The position numbers and the translations under genes were made by a program. From positions 66,841,661-66,905,660 of the forward strand of contig JAYGXS010000004.1 in NCBI GenBank assembly GCA_036362985.1: a stretch of DNA of 64,000 bases. Reading direction: 5' to 3'. The stretch comes from Ligula intestinalis (lineage: Eukaryota; Platyhelminthes; Cestoda; Diphyllobothriidea; Diphyllobothriidae). Below, piece after piece: positions 44,272-56,465 of this stretch (its first letter is position 1; each line of letters begins with the position of its first letter). The notes under the pieces are model-generated. The model made no database searches and had not been told where the DNA came from. It saw only the letters and a list, made by a program, of their open reading frames with translations.

Positions 44272-47122
44272 AGATCCTAACCGCAAATGTAAAATGCTTG
44301 TTTAACAAGCTGGACGAACTAAAAAACTTGGTCGAGGAGGTGAAACCAGACATCATGGCTTTAACTGAAACCTAGCTTTCAAAAGATATCGTTGATTCTG
44401 AATTATCACTTAGAGGATATCAGCTTTTCTGGAAAGACAGGACAACTAGGGGAGGAGGGATTATAGTCTATGTCACTTGCAAGCTGACAGCCACGGCTGA
44501 AGTACCGGTCCCAGCACGAGATGTAGAAATGCTAAATATTTCTATATCTGCTAAGTACGCCAGGCCACTGACGCTTTCGGTGACATACCGCCCGCCAAAC
44601 CATTCTCATGACCAAGACACTATCCTCATAGCAGAATTGTATAGGGTTAGTGAGAGAAAAAAGACATCCTAATCGTTGGGTACTTTAACGCTCCTGGTGT
44701 TGACTGGCAGACATGGACTGCACAGGGTCTTCAAGACAACTTCAATCACAAATTACTACAATGGGCCACAGCTAAACTGCTCTGCCAAACCGTTGCGTTT
44801 GGAACGCGGGCTAGGGAAGGACAACAGTCGAACTGTCTCGACCTTATCTTTACACGAGAGGAGGAAACTATGATTGACCTGGAGGATCGACCACCATTAG
44901 GGTCAAGTGACTATATTATGTTGTATTTCGAGTATTCGCTGTTCTCCAAACCCTACTCCTCCGACACATGGGAAAGTAACATTTGGAAAGGCGACTTCCC
45001 ACTTATGAGAAGAGAAATGTCAGAGGTATCATGGGAAACAGATCTCCAAGGTGGGGCAAATGAACAGTGGATGACCTTTAGCTCGACGTTGAAAAGGACT
45101 CTCTGTCTCAACTGTCCCTTCAGAAGAAAGACAAGTACGAATCGCCCGAAGTGGATGAACTCAAACTTGCAGGCCGCTTTCAAAAAAGAAACCGCTTCTG
45201 GAGACGCTACAGATTAACCGGCTCCGGTTAACACTTACGGGAGTATAAGCAACAACGTAACATTTGTAAAAGAGAAGCTACTAAACTGCGCAAGAAATAC
45301 GAGTTGAACATATAACACAAGTCGCTGGAACACCCCAAGATCTTGTACGGTTACATACGAAGCATGAAGAGATCTCAGGAACTGATCCCTGCCCTTAGAT
45401 CAGCCGATGGACAACTGGTGACCGAAGACCAGATGAAAGCCTCCCTCCTCTCCGATTTATTTGAATCCGTCTACACCCGAGAACCTAAAACTTTTGCTGA
45501 CGGTCCATCCGCTCATCGACCGATAACTGCACCCTTACCCTCCTCCTTATTGCCCAAAATAGAGGACCTAGAGTTTTCCCACAACACTGTCAGGGCCGAA
45601 TTACTCCAACTTAAGCCTGCCAAATCACCTGGGCCGGACAAAATTCCTGCACTAGCACTAAGAGAATTAGCTAACGAACTATGCAAACCCCTGGCTGCCA
45701 TCTTCCAGAAATCTTTTGACGAAGGCGAACTCCCAGAAGAATGGAAGTGGGCAAACGTCAACCCGATCTTTAAGGGAGGTTCGCGACTTGATTGCGCAAA
45801 TTACCATCCTGTCAGTCTAACTTGCATCGCGTGCAAAGTAATGGAGCGCATTATTCAGAAGCATTTAATGTATTTCCTCGAAAGCAACAAAATACTATGT
45901 GATGGACAGCACGGCTTTCGCCCAGAACGCTCTTGCCTCATGAGTGCTCTTTACTCACAGGAGAAGTGGACAAAGGCCGCTGATAAAGGCTATCCAATTG
46001 ATGTTATATTCTTTGACTTCAAAAAGACCTTCGATAGTGTACCACACAGGCTTCTTCTGCAGAAGATTTGGGACGTGGGAATCCAAGGAAAAATGTATAA
46101 ATGGATCAGTAGTTTCTTGTCCCTCAGAGAACAGAAGGTCGTTGTCGGAAACTCCACCTCAGAATGGACAATGGTCGAGAGTGGTGTACCACAATGCTCA
46201 GTTTCGGGTCCGCTGCTATTCCTGATTTTCGTAAACGACTGTCTCCATGAGCTTGATTGCGCAGCTGTCACGTTTGCGGATGACATAAAAATATGGGCTG
46301 AAATTAGGTGCGCCGACGACGCAAAGAGACTACAGTCAAACATCGATAAACTGGTTATCTGGTCGTCCACGTGGCTTCTTAACTTTAATGTATCCAAGTG
46401 TCTTGTTCTACACATAAGCCCGGGGCGAAAAGTGCCACCGAAACACAGTTATTTTATCAATGGTACCGCATTAAACGAGGTTGAGACACACAAAGATCTG
46501 GGTATATGGACAACCGCGAACTTGATGCAAACAGCACTGTAAAACGTCCGTCCAGAAGGAAACTAGTACCCTGCACTGGATCAGACGAGCGTTCAAAATC
46601 TTTCCACCTGAACTCTTTGGAAAAATATTTGGCACCTTTGTGAGACCACATCTTGAATACGGAATGCCAGTTTGGACACCGTGGTTGAAGAAAGATGTGG
46701 AGCTTCTTGAACAAGTGCAACGCAGGGCGACAAAGATGGTCGACGGTCTCAGGGACTTACCATATCCGGAGAGATTGATAAAACTTGACCTTTTTCCTTT
46801 ATCTTACAGGAACGTTCAGTGCAGCCTGCTCTGGACATTCCGGATAATCCGGGGCCACATTTCCTCCCTAAAATTGGAGGATTTCTTCCAATTAGCCACC
46901 ACTACTCACCTGCGTGGCCATCCTTACAAGGTCACAAACGAACGCACCCGATTATACCTCCGAAAATATTTCTTCAGTCAACGCGTGGTCTGGCCTTGGA
47001 ACTTGCTACCAAGCGAGACGGTTTCCGCTGACACAATTGCGGAATTTAAAAGAGGACTTGATGTGATTTTATTTGACAAAAGGCGACTTTTACAACACGA
47101 TTTCCTACTGCCAGCACTGTGA
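44272..47122 (+). pseudogene. LINE A ORF2
   Basis: Endonuclease: CLFNKLDELKNLVEEVKPD, ALTET followed by a TAG where Trp is expected (44374), RGGGIIVYV, TYRPPNHSHD near 44590, and SSDYIMLYFEYS near 44900. RT frame 45343-46542 is open over 399 codons: SPGPDKIPALALRELANEL, VNPIFKGGS, YHPVSLTCIACKVMERII, QHGFRPERSCLMSAL, motif A IFFDFKKTFDSVPHR, motif B GVPQCSVSGPLLF (family: QGSVLGP) and motif C FADD in VTFADDIKIW. Tail 46640-47122: FVRPHLEYGMPVWTPWLKK, QRRATKMVDGLRDLPY. Stops or frameshifts near 44374, 44670, 44870, 45217, 45315 and 46542. Confidence 0.9.
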
Positions 47123-47569
47123 ACACTTTTTCTGGCTTTGGACCGTTATCATTCTTTTCCGTGAAAATTCACTCGAAATTCTGTTATGATATCATATGTG
47201 CTCCCCCCGACTGCACATCAACTGTAAGAATAACCTGTTTGCGTTACATTAATAGGGTCCTCAAGGGCATTTCTTGCCTGTTACCCTTAAAATATACATA
47301 TATATAAGCCGCCTGTTTGTAAAAATAACTTGCTGATTATTAATAAAATTTGCTCATCGCCGATTGCCTACGCTTCCTCTTTCATGTTGGCTTAGGAAAA
47401 ACCCTTTGGGCAAGCCCAAAAATCTTGTTAATATGAAGTACTAGGCGCGGTTCATGGCACTTGAAATAAGGCTTGATGGAATACTGTTTGGCTTGCATAA
47501 GGTGAGGAACTCTGATTATTTACTATTTTGGACATCCATCTTTAAACTTTTTCGAGAAAATTTTGGCAT

Positions 47570-47765
47570 TTTACTGTTGACATTTCATTCATTAATGAAA
47601 TACTTATCCCAAATGATAAATTTACAATGGAGATTGAGAACAATGACCTTCATTCATTTCAGCACTATTTGGGCGTTTTTAAGGACCTCACCGTTAGAAT
47701 AGCGACATCCTCATATGCCTCAGCATCTCAAAAAGCGCTTCTTGTCACTGAAGAAATAATGGAGC
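47570..47765 (+). pseudogene. Penelope-like element scrap, end of RT domain
   Basis: One frame reads FINEILIPNDKFTMEIENN followed by FKDLTVRIATSSYASAS. In PLEs the RT ends with 'LNSxFPxIxFTMExExx..LPFLDVLVxR', which fits. It is wedged between the 3' ends of LINEs A and I. 47350-47570 shows nothing recognisable. Confidence 0.4.
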
Positions 47766-48189
47766 AGCCAAGGCTGCCGTTCCCCACTGTAACACCACCC
47801 GACTGGCTTCGTGATTACCCATCAGGGAGGTGAGACCGGAGGAGGCCATCGCAGACAACAGGGTCGAAAAGATGGGGGAACGGCAGAGTTCACGTGATCA
47901 TCACCGAAACGCCGAAGATGCGACCTTGTGGACTGCAGAGTCCAGCAACGAGCTGCCGAAGAAAACAGAACCGCCATGAGCATGACTACAGATCACGAAG
48001 TCCATCGTCGGGGTAGTCAAATGGTAAATGGAGAACGGCAATATTGACTGGACAGAGAAGGGGAGGAAACACTGCTCCAAATATCAGTCTATATAGGAAG
48101 AAATAGGCATGTAAAAAACAATTTAATATAAATATAACCACATAAAATACCAGGGGGACATTTTTCAAAGTCCAAACGTTGTGTGTTTG

Positions 48190-50805
48190 GGAAGTAGAAG
48201 GATAACAAGGACTTCATATCTTCCGAAGTTAAGTGTTTACAAAATTTGACTTTAAAAACTGCTAAGTTAGACGACAGCGTTGATTCGTGGAAGGTTAGGG
48301 GTAGAGTTAACGCGCAAGAGGAAGCAGAGACCCACTTCGAGTCTTCTGACCCAAAGAAATGTCATGTTCGCTAACTGACATCTCTACGTATAAGAAAGAG
48401 TGGATCAAGGAAGAGCAAATATTTTGCCAGTAAATACCCTCTGTAAATTTTCAATCTTACCGCGGTCCGAAGCATTCATTAGACCAAAGAGGGGACAGCA
48501 CTATTCTAGGATGAGTAGAGCATACATGCGATAAAGTTTAAACTTTATTTCCAGCAGGGAGTAATTATTTGATGTAAAACCACATCTGTGCAGCCTTCAC
48601 AGATATACAATCCGCATGAGGCGACAATGCTAGTTTATTTGTGTAGCTTAGACATAAGTCTTTTACGGTGGATCGTTCTAAAATTAGAGTATTTTGAAAG
48701 ACTAGGGGACAAGGAAGTTTGGCGGGACAGAAACACACGAAACTACACTTGGATGGAGAGAATTCCATCTGCCAGCGTGAGAGTGTAAGCAGGTCTGCGT
48801 TTATTTTAGCAACGCATACATTAACTGTGTCCTTAGAAACGGAGTCTATGCATTTGAGATCGTCTGCATACATGAGATTTTTTGAATTTTTCAGAACAGT
48901 CGAAATTTCATTTATGTACAGAATGAAGAGTAAAGGACCCAAGACAGTGCCTTGAAAAATGCCCCTCGTGATCAGCTGAGCACTGGAGTAACTGTTCCCT
49001 ACTAAGACCTTCTGGCGGCAGTTAGAAAAGTAAGAACCGATGAAGTCGAAGGGAGGGGGACGAATTCCAATGACTTCCAATTTTACCAGAAGCCGTCAAA
49101 GTAGATAACAACCACGGATTGCCGCTCGTTACGGAGGGCAGTGACGTGGTTAAGAAAAGCTAAATGACACGTCTCACATGATCACTCCGGTAGTAAACCA
49201 TGCTGCAAGTCGCTTAAGAGCTTGTTTTCTAGGCAAAAATCGAAAATTTGATTAAAAATGATTTTTTCCAGAAGTTTGGCTAGGGCCGGGGTTTTATGAA
49301 AACCTCGGTAGTTATTTACGTCCGAACGAGATCCTGACTAAAGACTGGAAGAACAATAGATTTTTTCCAAAAGTCAGGCAAGAAACCATTTGAAAAATTG
49401 ACTGAAAATAAATAGTGAAGTAATTTGGGAAATGTGGACACTCTTTTGGTAACTGAATTGGGAATACCGTCAGTTCCCGAAGAGTGCGAGTATTTTAGCC
49501 AAAGTATATGCTTGCGAATTAATTATATGGAGAAATAAATGTTCCCGAGAGTATTATCTGAGTATGGCTGAAACGACGGGACCGGTTCGGATTCTGTCGT
49601 AAGATGCTTTGCAAAAAATGCATTAAACAATTGAGCCTTGTCAGACTAATCGAGTACAAATGTTTTATTTTCATTTAGCAATGGGGGTATTTCATTACCT
49701 CGTTTAGCGGAAAACCTACGACAAAACAGTTGTGTAACTGATTTCGCAGAGTTTAACTCGCTCAGGGCGCAAGATGCCTTGCGCTGGTTACGTGCAAGGC
49801 GAATCTTAGATGCTAATTCGAAGATCTCTGCGATTCTTAGATGCACAGACAGCGAAATACTAGATCGATCTTTCAGCTGACTCCTCAATTTCTTTAGTCT
49901 TGGCAAAATAAAATGAAGGACGGTCGATTCTGGTGCGTAGGGTTTCACAATTTTAGTGGGCACGAATTCCAGCATTTTAGTAGAAACGACCGACATGAGT
50001 TCAGAAAGATATGCCGCGTCGTTAATGGAGGAGAGACTCTGCTAATCTAATGAGTCACAAAAATTTGTTGATCAAGCTAATATCTGCAAGGTCATATGCA
50101 TGATAGGTACGACTAGCACTAGCCTTTTCCGTAAAAGGAAGTAGAACACAACAGTGAATTAATGTGTGATCACTTTGGAAGATGTCCTGCGTAAAATCAA
50201 CGAAGATGGGGGCAATACCATTTATAAAAATTAGATCTAGGATATGATTCTGTCTTGTTGGGGAACTAACCAGTTAAGACCAGTTAGAAAAATTAATGGT
50301 ATCTAGGAAAGGCTGAAATGTAGGTGGACCATAGTTTGAAAGCCAGTCGATATCAGGAAAATTAAAATCTCCAGCAATAATTTTAACTTCAAAAGTGGAT
50401 TCTGAAATAAATTTGAATATTTCACGCAGATTTGCATCTTCTTCAGTTGAAGAGTTAGGAGGAATATTTACACACCCGATAATTGCCTTTTGCCGGGGCA
50501 ACAGGATAATAGAAGCAAAACAGCAATTTACAAAGGCGAGCTATTTAGATAAAACGGAAAGAACCTAAATGACGTTCTAGTATAGAGAAGACAACCACCA
50601 CCACGTTTATTAATGCGGTCTTGACGATATAGATCATACTCGTCTATGATAAGGGAGGAGTCAGAAATGATTGGATGGGCCCACGATTCTGTTATGCATA
50701 TAAAATCGAGCGGCATCTATAAAGCAATAGCTTGAAGTTGAGCCATTTTATTTATAACAGACCTGGCATTAAGCACTATGACATCTAGTGTGTTTCGAGT
50801 GGCGG
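48190..50805 (-). pseudogene. LINE I ORF2, interrupted
   Basis: Endonuclease from about 50795: LNARSVINKMAQLQAIAL, a TAG, then CITESWAHPI, GGGCLLYTRTS; next 50501-50274: NIPPNSSTEEDANL, IAGDFNFPDIDW. Linker 49996-49646: SVVSTKMLEFVPTKIV. RT pieces between 49640 and 49080 are frame-shifted; 49080-48565 holds GTVLGPLLFILYINE and YADD (NLMYADDLKCI). The C-terminal tail carries an internal deletion relative to F near 48270. Many lesions; not functional. Confidence 0.85.
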
Positions 50806-50819
50806 GACAATGGCTATCG

Positions 50820-52321
50820 TTATTCATAAATCAGAATTTGTAGATGGGTAGGCAAACTGTAGGCCGTTATCATTTGTGGAATTAGTACTGCCGGGTGTGG
50901 AGCTGTTAGCATACGGGTAGCCAATAATGGATGGCTGATAACGTCTGAGATATCTAGGGACCTCATTTTCTGGGATGGGAAATTGAGAAGAGAATAAACC
51001 GAAGTGAGCTTCTGGGCCATTTGGGAGGAATGAGGGCAGACTAGAAGGCATGTAGAAGTTTGCAGGTTTGGGTGGTAGAGGATGGGTAAAGGAACTGATA
51101 GGGGGGAACGGTGACATAAAATTTGTGTTGGGGCCGCTCGCGTAAGGACTAGTGGTCTTAAACAGTGAATATCCTGTACGGCAACTCCGATTAGATTTAA
51201 AACTATACCAGTTTGGGTTACTGCCATGCAAATTAAATTTTTCTTGGTTCGGGCCCGGCGTGTTCAATAACGCATTATACGGAGGAAAAATATGACTCAC
51301 AAGGTCAAGGGAAAGGCTAGGTTGTGGTGGGGAAGCACTTGACCTAAACACTTTCGACAGTGTTGGCGAAATTATTGATGAGCTTGTTGCCGAGTTAGAG
51401 GCAGCGAAATTTATCGATCGTTGGACAGAGAATGTATTGAGACAAGTTTTAATCGTAGTAGATGATGGAGCGCCGGGGCTTGACGTTCCCGACATCAAAC
51501 GGAATGGGCTAACAGGTGCACTGATGTTTATGGGCCTATGGCTAGACATTCGGGAGGCAGGGGTAGCAGGTGTACTGACGGTGACGGGACTATGAATAGA
51601 CATCTGGGGGGCAGGGATTACGGGTGTACTGACGTGAGTGGGTGTATGACCAGATATCTGGGGTGGGGGATCAGCGTGTTTATTGACCCTATCGGGACTA
51701 CGACCAGACTTATGAATAGTAGGCTGAGAAGTCATCGGTCTATTTGACTGGAGAGCCTAATTTCTTCGCTCTATTGGTGTAAGATCTCGGCAGAGGAAAC
51801 TTTTAGTCATTTCCAAATATCGAGAAATGCGAACTCGTTGAGCAAAGATTGAGTCACCTCGATCGGCGAAAACAATTTAACTAGGATGGGCGGGTTTTTG
51901 CTACGCGATTGGAGGCGCTTTGCTTCCGCAATTTTGTAGTTGAACCCACCCAAGCATAGAAAATTTCTTGCAATATCAAAAGGCGACTAAGTGTGGAGGC
52001 GTTTTTAAGTATAAAGTTATAATTTCGCTTTTGCCTATCAAAAGCTTCCGTGGTTATTAGATGGACGAGGGAGTCCAGCTTTTTACAGTCTTGGGAATGT
52101 ACATCAGATAACTTACCTCCAAAGAGGTTCCCTAGTATTGACAAAACATGTCCAAACTTCATCATGAAGTCAGTACAGTTCTGTAATGCAAATATATCAA
52201 GTTGTCTAGCCTTGAAAATGGGCCGCATGCTAACATCAAGGCTTTGATGAAAAGATGTGGTCAGGCACCGCTTGCGTCTGGGGGCAGATATCCTACGATG
52301 AGCTGCAACTTTTGTCCTCAT
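50820..52321 (-). pseudogene. LINE I ORF1, two frames
   Basis: The first frame 52321-51881 (146 codons, from MRTKVAAHRRISAPRRKR) has a basic start and TTEAFDRQKRNYNFILKN. This matches the typical 'DRxxRxxNxIxxN' entry to the ORF1 RNA-binding domain of CR1-type elements. After a frameshift near 51950 the domain continues as SRSKNPPILVKLFSP and FAFLDIWK. The second frame, 51735-50824 (303 codons), is Ser/Pro/Thr-rich with repeated PQMS/ASRMS-type units and no zinc knuckles, and ends just before ORF2. That split into a folded N-part and a long Pro/Ser-rich C-part is not what the A/C family has. Confidence 0.7.
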
Positions 52322-52330
52322 TTTTGATGG

Positions 52331-52985
52331 AAATATGATTTAAATGTGCAAAGGTCTAGAAAAAACTCAGTCTACAGGATTTTACCGCAGTTGGTTGTTA
52401 AAAGCCCTTACAATTGTTAAACAAACTGCATTAATTATTACGTTCAGAAAAAAACCAGTTTATATGATTTTCAGGCTATGACTTATGACAAATAATCAGA
52501 GTAAACTTAACAAATACTGTACTATTTGTTAATAAGTACTTCAAATTTATTTGTAAAAATTTATTCAATAGTGGGAAACGACTCAGCCTTTGAAGGTCTC
52601 GAGAATATCCACTTCTTGACGATTTTTTTACGAAGCCGCGAATTTGTTGGCTTGAAGAGGTTGCGTTTCGGTGCTATTGGTTGGAAAACAAAATCTGCTT
52701 AAATTCCGACGTCAAACGACCTTCCGCGCGAGAAAAATAATTCCAATGAGGCAGAAAAAATTCCTATACTTACGGCTTCAGCCAGTTGGCTGGATTAGGG
52801 TTATTTCTATGCTTATTTTAGATTAAGGCCAGAGTTGGGTTAAGTGTTAGTAAGGGTTTGTGATTCTGAGTGTCGGTTACACCCGAGTTCGGTGTTAAGA
52901 GAGAGACAAGAAGCCGGAGGATGAGATCAAAGACAGTGGCTAACAAAGCTAAACGATACAAGCGAACATGCAAGTCCCGGGAAGA
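52331..52985. other. AT-rich stretch, no gene seen
   Basis: Possibly the 5' leader of LINE I on its left side. Nothing else is recognisable. Confidence 0.4.
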
Positions 52986-53185
52986 AATTGAGAAGACGAC
53001 TTGATTGCTGGGACAATACGCTGCCTCGCTTGACGTTTCAGCATCCGTCGCGGATTCATCATCAGAGACATTAGCTACTGCAACTGTTTTCTGCTTCTGT
53101 CTCTGATGATGAGTCCGAGACGGATGTTGAAACGTCAAGCGAGGCGGCATATTGTCCCAGCGATCGAGTCGTCTTCTTCTCAAAG
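52986..53185. repeat. Long palindrome from two PLE C-terminal ends
   Basis: The left arm (about 52990-53070) is the reverse complement of the right arm (about 53098-53180), with a ~27-base loop and few mismatches. Each arm, read outward, encodes the same peptide: minus strand DDESATDAETSSEAAYCPS, plus strand DDESETDVETSSEAAYCPS. It resembles the DDENEHVLETSA tail at 63330-63360, so I infer a PLE C-terminus duplicated in inverted orientation. Confidence 0.75.
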
Positions 53186-53950
53186 CGAAACAGGTAGGTA
53201 TCGCATAGCACACATGTCTATTCAGCGCACGATCGACCAGAATTTCCCAGAAACGTGAAAACTATGGCTTCAGTTTCAATTGGATGAGACTATGGTAGAG
53301 CCCACAATAAAGATGAACCCTGCAACCTGACTAACCGTCCTGGGAGAGACGAATTACCAAGTCATATGGCAGCCTTCCAAGCCACGGCTTTTAGCGCATC
53401 GTTCTAGGTTTAAATGCGCCAGCTTGCTTGTAGTGAGGAATATGTACTGAATGTCATGGGGCCGGAGTCTCTACAGGCGACTTTCCTCACCTGGCTGCAA
53501 TGAAACAGCCATCTATCTGAGCATGTCCACCAGCTGATGCTGCGATTGGGCGTAGTGAATGACGGGGCTACGGCAGCTCATTGACACCACCTGGTCACCA
53601 AGTGTAATGGCTGATAGAGAGTGGGCTCTTATGTGGTTTAGCGATATATGGACTTGCAGGACGAGATATTTGGGTGCGGCTGGGACTACGGTGGCTTAGC
53701 GCGGGTTTCACGGAAACGCATTTGGCTGGACAAGCACGTGCAATAATCGTATGCTCTTGAGCAGTATGGACAAGACTGATGTGGTGGTTGTATGCCGGGG
53801 CCCCCGGGTACTGGTTCACCAGTCACAGTCGGATAGATTCGCAAGTGACTCATCAGGCCGATGTGGAATGCATACGTACAGAAGCAGGGAAAAGAAGGTG
53901 TGATCTAGAGATTGTGGTGGTGACCATGGTAGTAACTAGCACGGACAAAA
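53186..53950. other. Unassigned; probably PLE 3' flank
   Basis: No supportable gene. It follows directly from a PLE C-terminal peptide and precedes a copy of repeat X, so it is probably PLE 3' non-coding sequence. The minus frame 53595-53819 (Ser/Pro-rich) is unassigned. Confidence 0.35.
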
Positions 53951-54200
53951 CTGTCTAGTAGGGCCCTCTACATATCTATGCCCCCCGCCCAACTGTGGTT
54001 AAACATTAAATTTTTGCTTAGCGAGTGTAAATGAATATTTATTTATTTCAATGTACTAAGGTTGACGGAAATTCAGCCTTATATTGCCGGAATTTAACGA
54101 AAGACGGAAATTATACCTTAAATGTGGCAGAATTTAACGAAAAGAAGGGAAATTCCGGTTGCTGGAAATATAAAAACAGAGTATGGTTATAACTCAAAAG
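53950..54200. repeat. Repeat X, solo copy
   Basis: Same orientation as 13425-13775: CCCGCCCAACTG, AGCGAGTGTAAATGAATATT, TTATATTGCCGGAATTTAACG, GGGAAATTCCGGTTGCTG. It carries two to three of the ~40-base GGCGGAATTTAACGAAA subunits. The frame 54122-54520 starts within it and has no recognised domain. Confidence 0.75.
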
Positions 54201-54829
54201 CAAATAGAACCTTTAAAGACATTCCTGCTCAATCACACTTGGCAAATGTTGACGTATTGAAACGAACTGCAGCTAACCAGAAGACAGTGATACTAAAGTA
54301 CAATGTCTTTAGCGAGTGCTTAGGCCAAATAGCTGCCCAGGCAACTTTGCCAATCGACATGTACGTAAATAAGACGAGAGACCGAACCGCACTTTCCAAA
54401 AGTATTTGCGTTCAGACCGTCTCAAGTGCAGTCAGCCGCCTTCCCACATCAGTTGGAGCTGAAAACTTTAGGAATCATCTAATCAATCTAGTGCAGTTAT
54501 GGCCAAAGCCAATAAGCTGAAGAAATTGGAAGACTGCTCTGGACGCAAGTGGCTGAACGCGCAGAAACAGTGGGGGTTAAATGACTTCATTTCTCATATA
54601 CGGCTCATTCCCTGATACTTGGTCACACCTTTAAGATAGACGAGGCCGAAATTCTGGAAATGTGACGACTGCACGAGTCGCAAGTTGCTCCGTCATGTTT
54701 TTCTGGTCCGCCGTCTAGTAAGACGCGCGATGTTTTCCACGGTCATTTTTCTGTGCTAAGAGTTTGCTAAGCAGGATAATCACGCGGCCAGCTTGCAGAC
54801 AAACACCTTTTTTTCGGTTCCACCATCGG

Positions 54830-55835
54830 GCAGCCAAGTTGCCAAGCCCTTATCCTCATCGGTGATTAAAATACGGTATGGCGTATGCTCCAAGCAAAAT
54901 GCCGCGATTTGCAAAAGACTGGTAATAAATCACAAACTAACATCAAGTGGGGTGGATAAACTGATCATCCTGCAGTCTAATCTCAAGTCTTTTTAGTCAT
55001 GTAAAGATGCCGGCTCTTTAATGAGCTTCTTTATGACAGTATATATAAGCATGCACTGTGCAAATGGCTTCTTAAATAGTATGCTTTAATTTCATGGCTT
55101 TTGACTCTCTGTATAAATTTAAATATATTTAATAGAAAAACACGCACGAAAATATTCTTTCTTGCATTCGTTTGGTAGGAAATTACGCTTTCTTAAGATG
55201 TTATATCTAAATAAAGTGTATCCCTTGTTTGAAGAAAGATGTCTGACAACGAGTTTTTTCGACTTTCAGGTGTTTATTCATAATGTATTGTATTCGTCAA
55301 TTTATTAGTGTTAACTATAATGTATACAGCATGATCCACATCCATCGCAAAATCCTATAGAACTATACGATCTCTTCCTCTAACTGTAGTCAAAAACGTT
55401 TTTATTTCATTAAACAGAATGTGCACAGCATGATGTTTGAAAAAGTTGAATTTGTGTAACGCTTCTAAGAAGGCGTAATTTATTACCAAACGAATACAAG
55501 AAAGGATATTTTTGTGCATGCTTTCTAGAAAATGTATTTGAATGTATACAGGCAGTCAAAATCCATGACGTAGACACATACAATTAAAACAGCCATTTTT
55601 CAGAATCTAGATTATATATTCTGTCAGAAAGGATTTCTTAAGGAAGCCGGCATCCTGTTGTGAGTAAAAAGACTTGAGATTAGGCGGCATGATCATCAGT
55701 ATTGCAACCCTACTTAGTGTTGGTTTGCGGGTGATAAGTAGTTGTTCGCAAGTTATGGTATTTTGCCTGCAGCACTCACCATACTGTAAAGCAATTAACG
55801 CCCCGAGTCCGTCAGCCTGCGATGAATGCGGCAGG
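54830..55835. repeat. Large imperfect inverted repeat, ~370-bp arms
   Basis: The left arm 54830-55200 is the reverse complement of 55460-55835 at roughly 75-80% by eye, with a ~260-bp spacer. Shared strings include TAATCTCAAGTCTTTTTA, GATGCCGGCT, TTTTGACT(C/G)(T/C)CTGTATA and CATTCGTTTGGTA. The outer part of both arms, read inward, encodes similar peptides: + strand RYGVCSKQNAAICKRLVIN..SNLKSF; minus strand QYGECCRQNTITCEQLLIT..PNLKSF. An AATAAA lies at 55211 (+). I do not recognise the protein. It may be two convergent paralogous gene ends or a foldback element. Confidence 0.7.
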
Positions 55836-56189
55836 TGCTTGGTATTAACAGACTGGAGCCTTCATTCAATGCCCCGTTGCGTCAAAGTTATCAATCTGCC
55901 CAGCGAGCGGGTACGAACGCCAAGTGCAGCATACGCACACGCGCGCACTCAAGACGCTACAGCCATTCAGGCGCCACTTGAACAAATTATCCATCAGATG
56001 TTGCAACGCACACCAGCCAGAAAGCACTTTAACTTGCTCCACAGACCTACTACTGCGTGCTATGGCAGAAACCACTGTTACCTGGGACAACAGCAACACA
56101 GACTTTTGTGCAGAATATAGTCATCATGTAGGCGCTCCCCGTTTTGTTTTTTTAATCAAGAATTGAGTATTGGTTATAGTGGTGCGCTG

Positions 56190-56465
56190 AGAACACCCAC
56201 GATTAGACTTTGAATGCCAATTGTGGTAAGTTGTAGGAGTCTGCTGCCCAGCGCAACTGCGGGTGACTCATCCTACCTTCGCTCTGCCAGGCCTTTCGCC
56301 CACGCTCAATTATCCACCCCGCGTGCTATTGACCTTTCTCACGCTATCAATTGACTCGCTGCTTGATAAGCGTATAAACACTAAGGCAGTCGATACTCCC
56401 ACTTCATTTGATCGGCTGTGCAGACGGCAGAGTTCTCATCACGCAGGCAAAACCATACAAAAACA
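56190..56465. repeat. Dispersed repeat R3, copy 2
   Basis: Counterpart of 6800-7060, same orientation. 56465-57500 shows no supportable gene. Confidence 0.65.

Larger units (their letters stand above)
42315..47350 (+). mobile_element. LINE A: near full-length with ORF1 and ORF2, lightly damaged
   Basis: The most complete member of the A/B/C/D/H/J family. A leader region (42315-42840) is shared with B, followed by ORF1 (42845-44271), ORF2 (44272-47122) and a 3' region ending near 47345 with AATAAAA. Inactivated by a handful of stops and frameshifts. Confidence 0.88.
47771..52330 (-). mobile_element. LINE I: F-family element with ORF1, degraded
   Basis: Same family as F (3' part 47790-47900 matches F at 35600-35720: CATCAGGGAGGTGAGACCGG). 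It retains ORF1 and the ORF2 start, which F lacks. ORF2 pieces run from about 50800 to 48190; ORF1 from 52321 to 50820. Confidence 0.85.

Noticed and set aside
53825..53870. CTGATGAGTC on the minus strand, as in hammerhead ribozymes of PLEs.
   Set aside because: A stem II can form, but the obligatory GAAA after it is absent.
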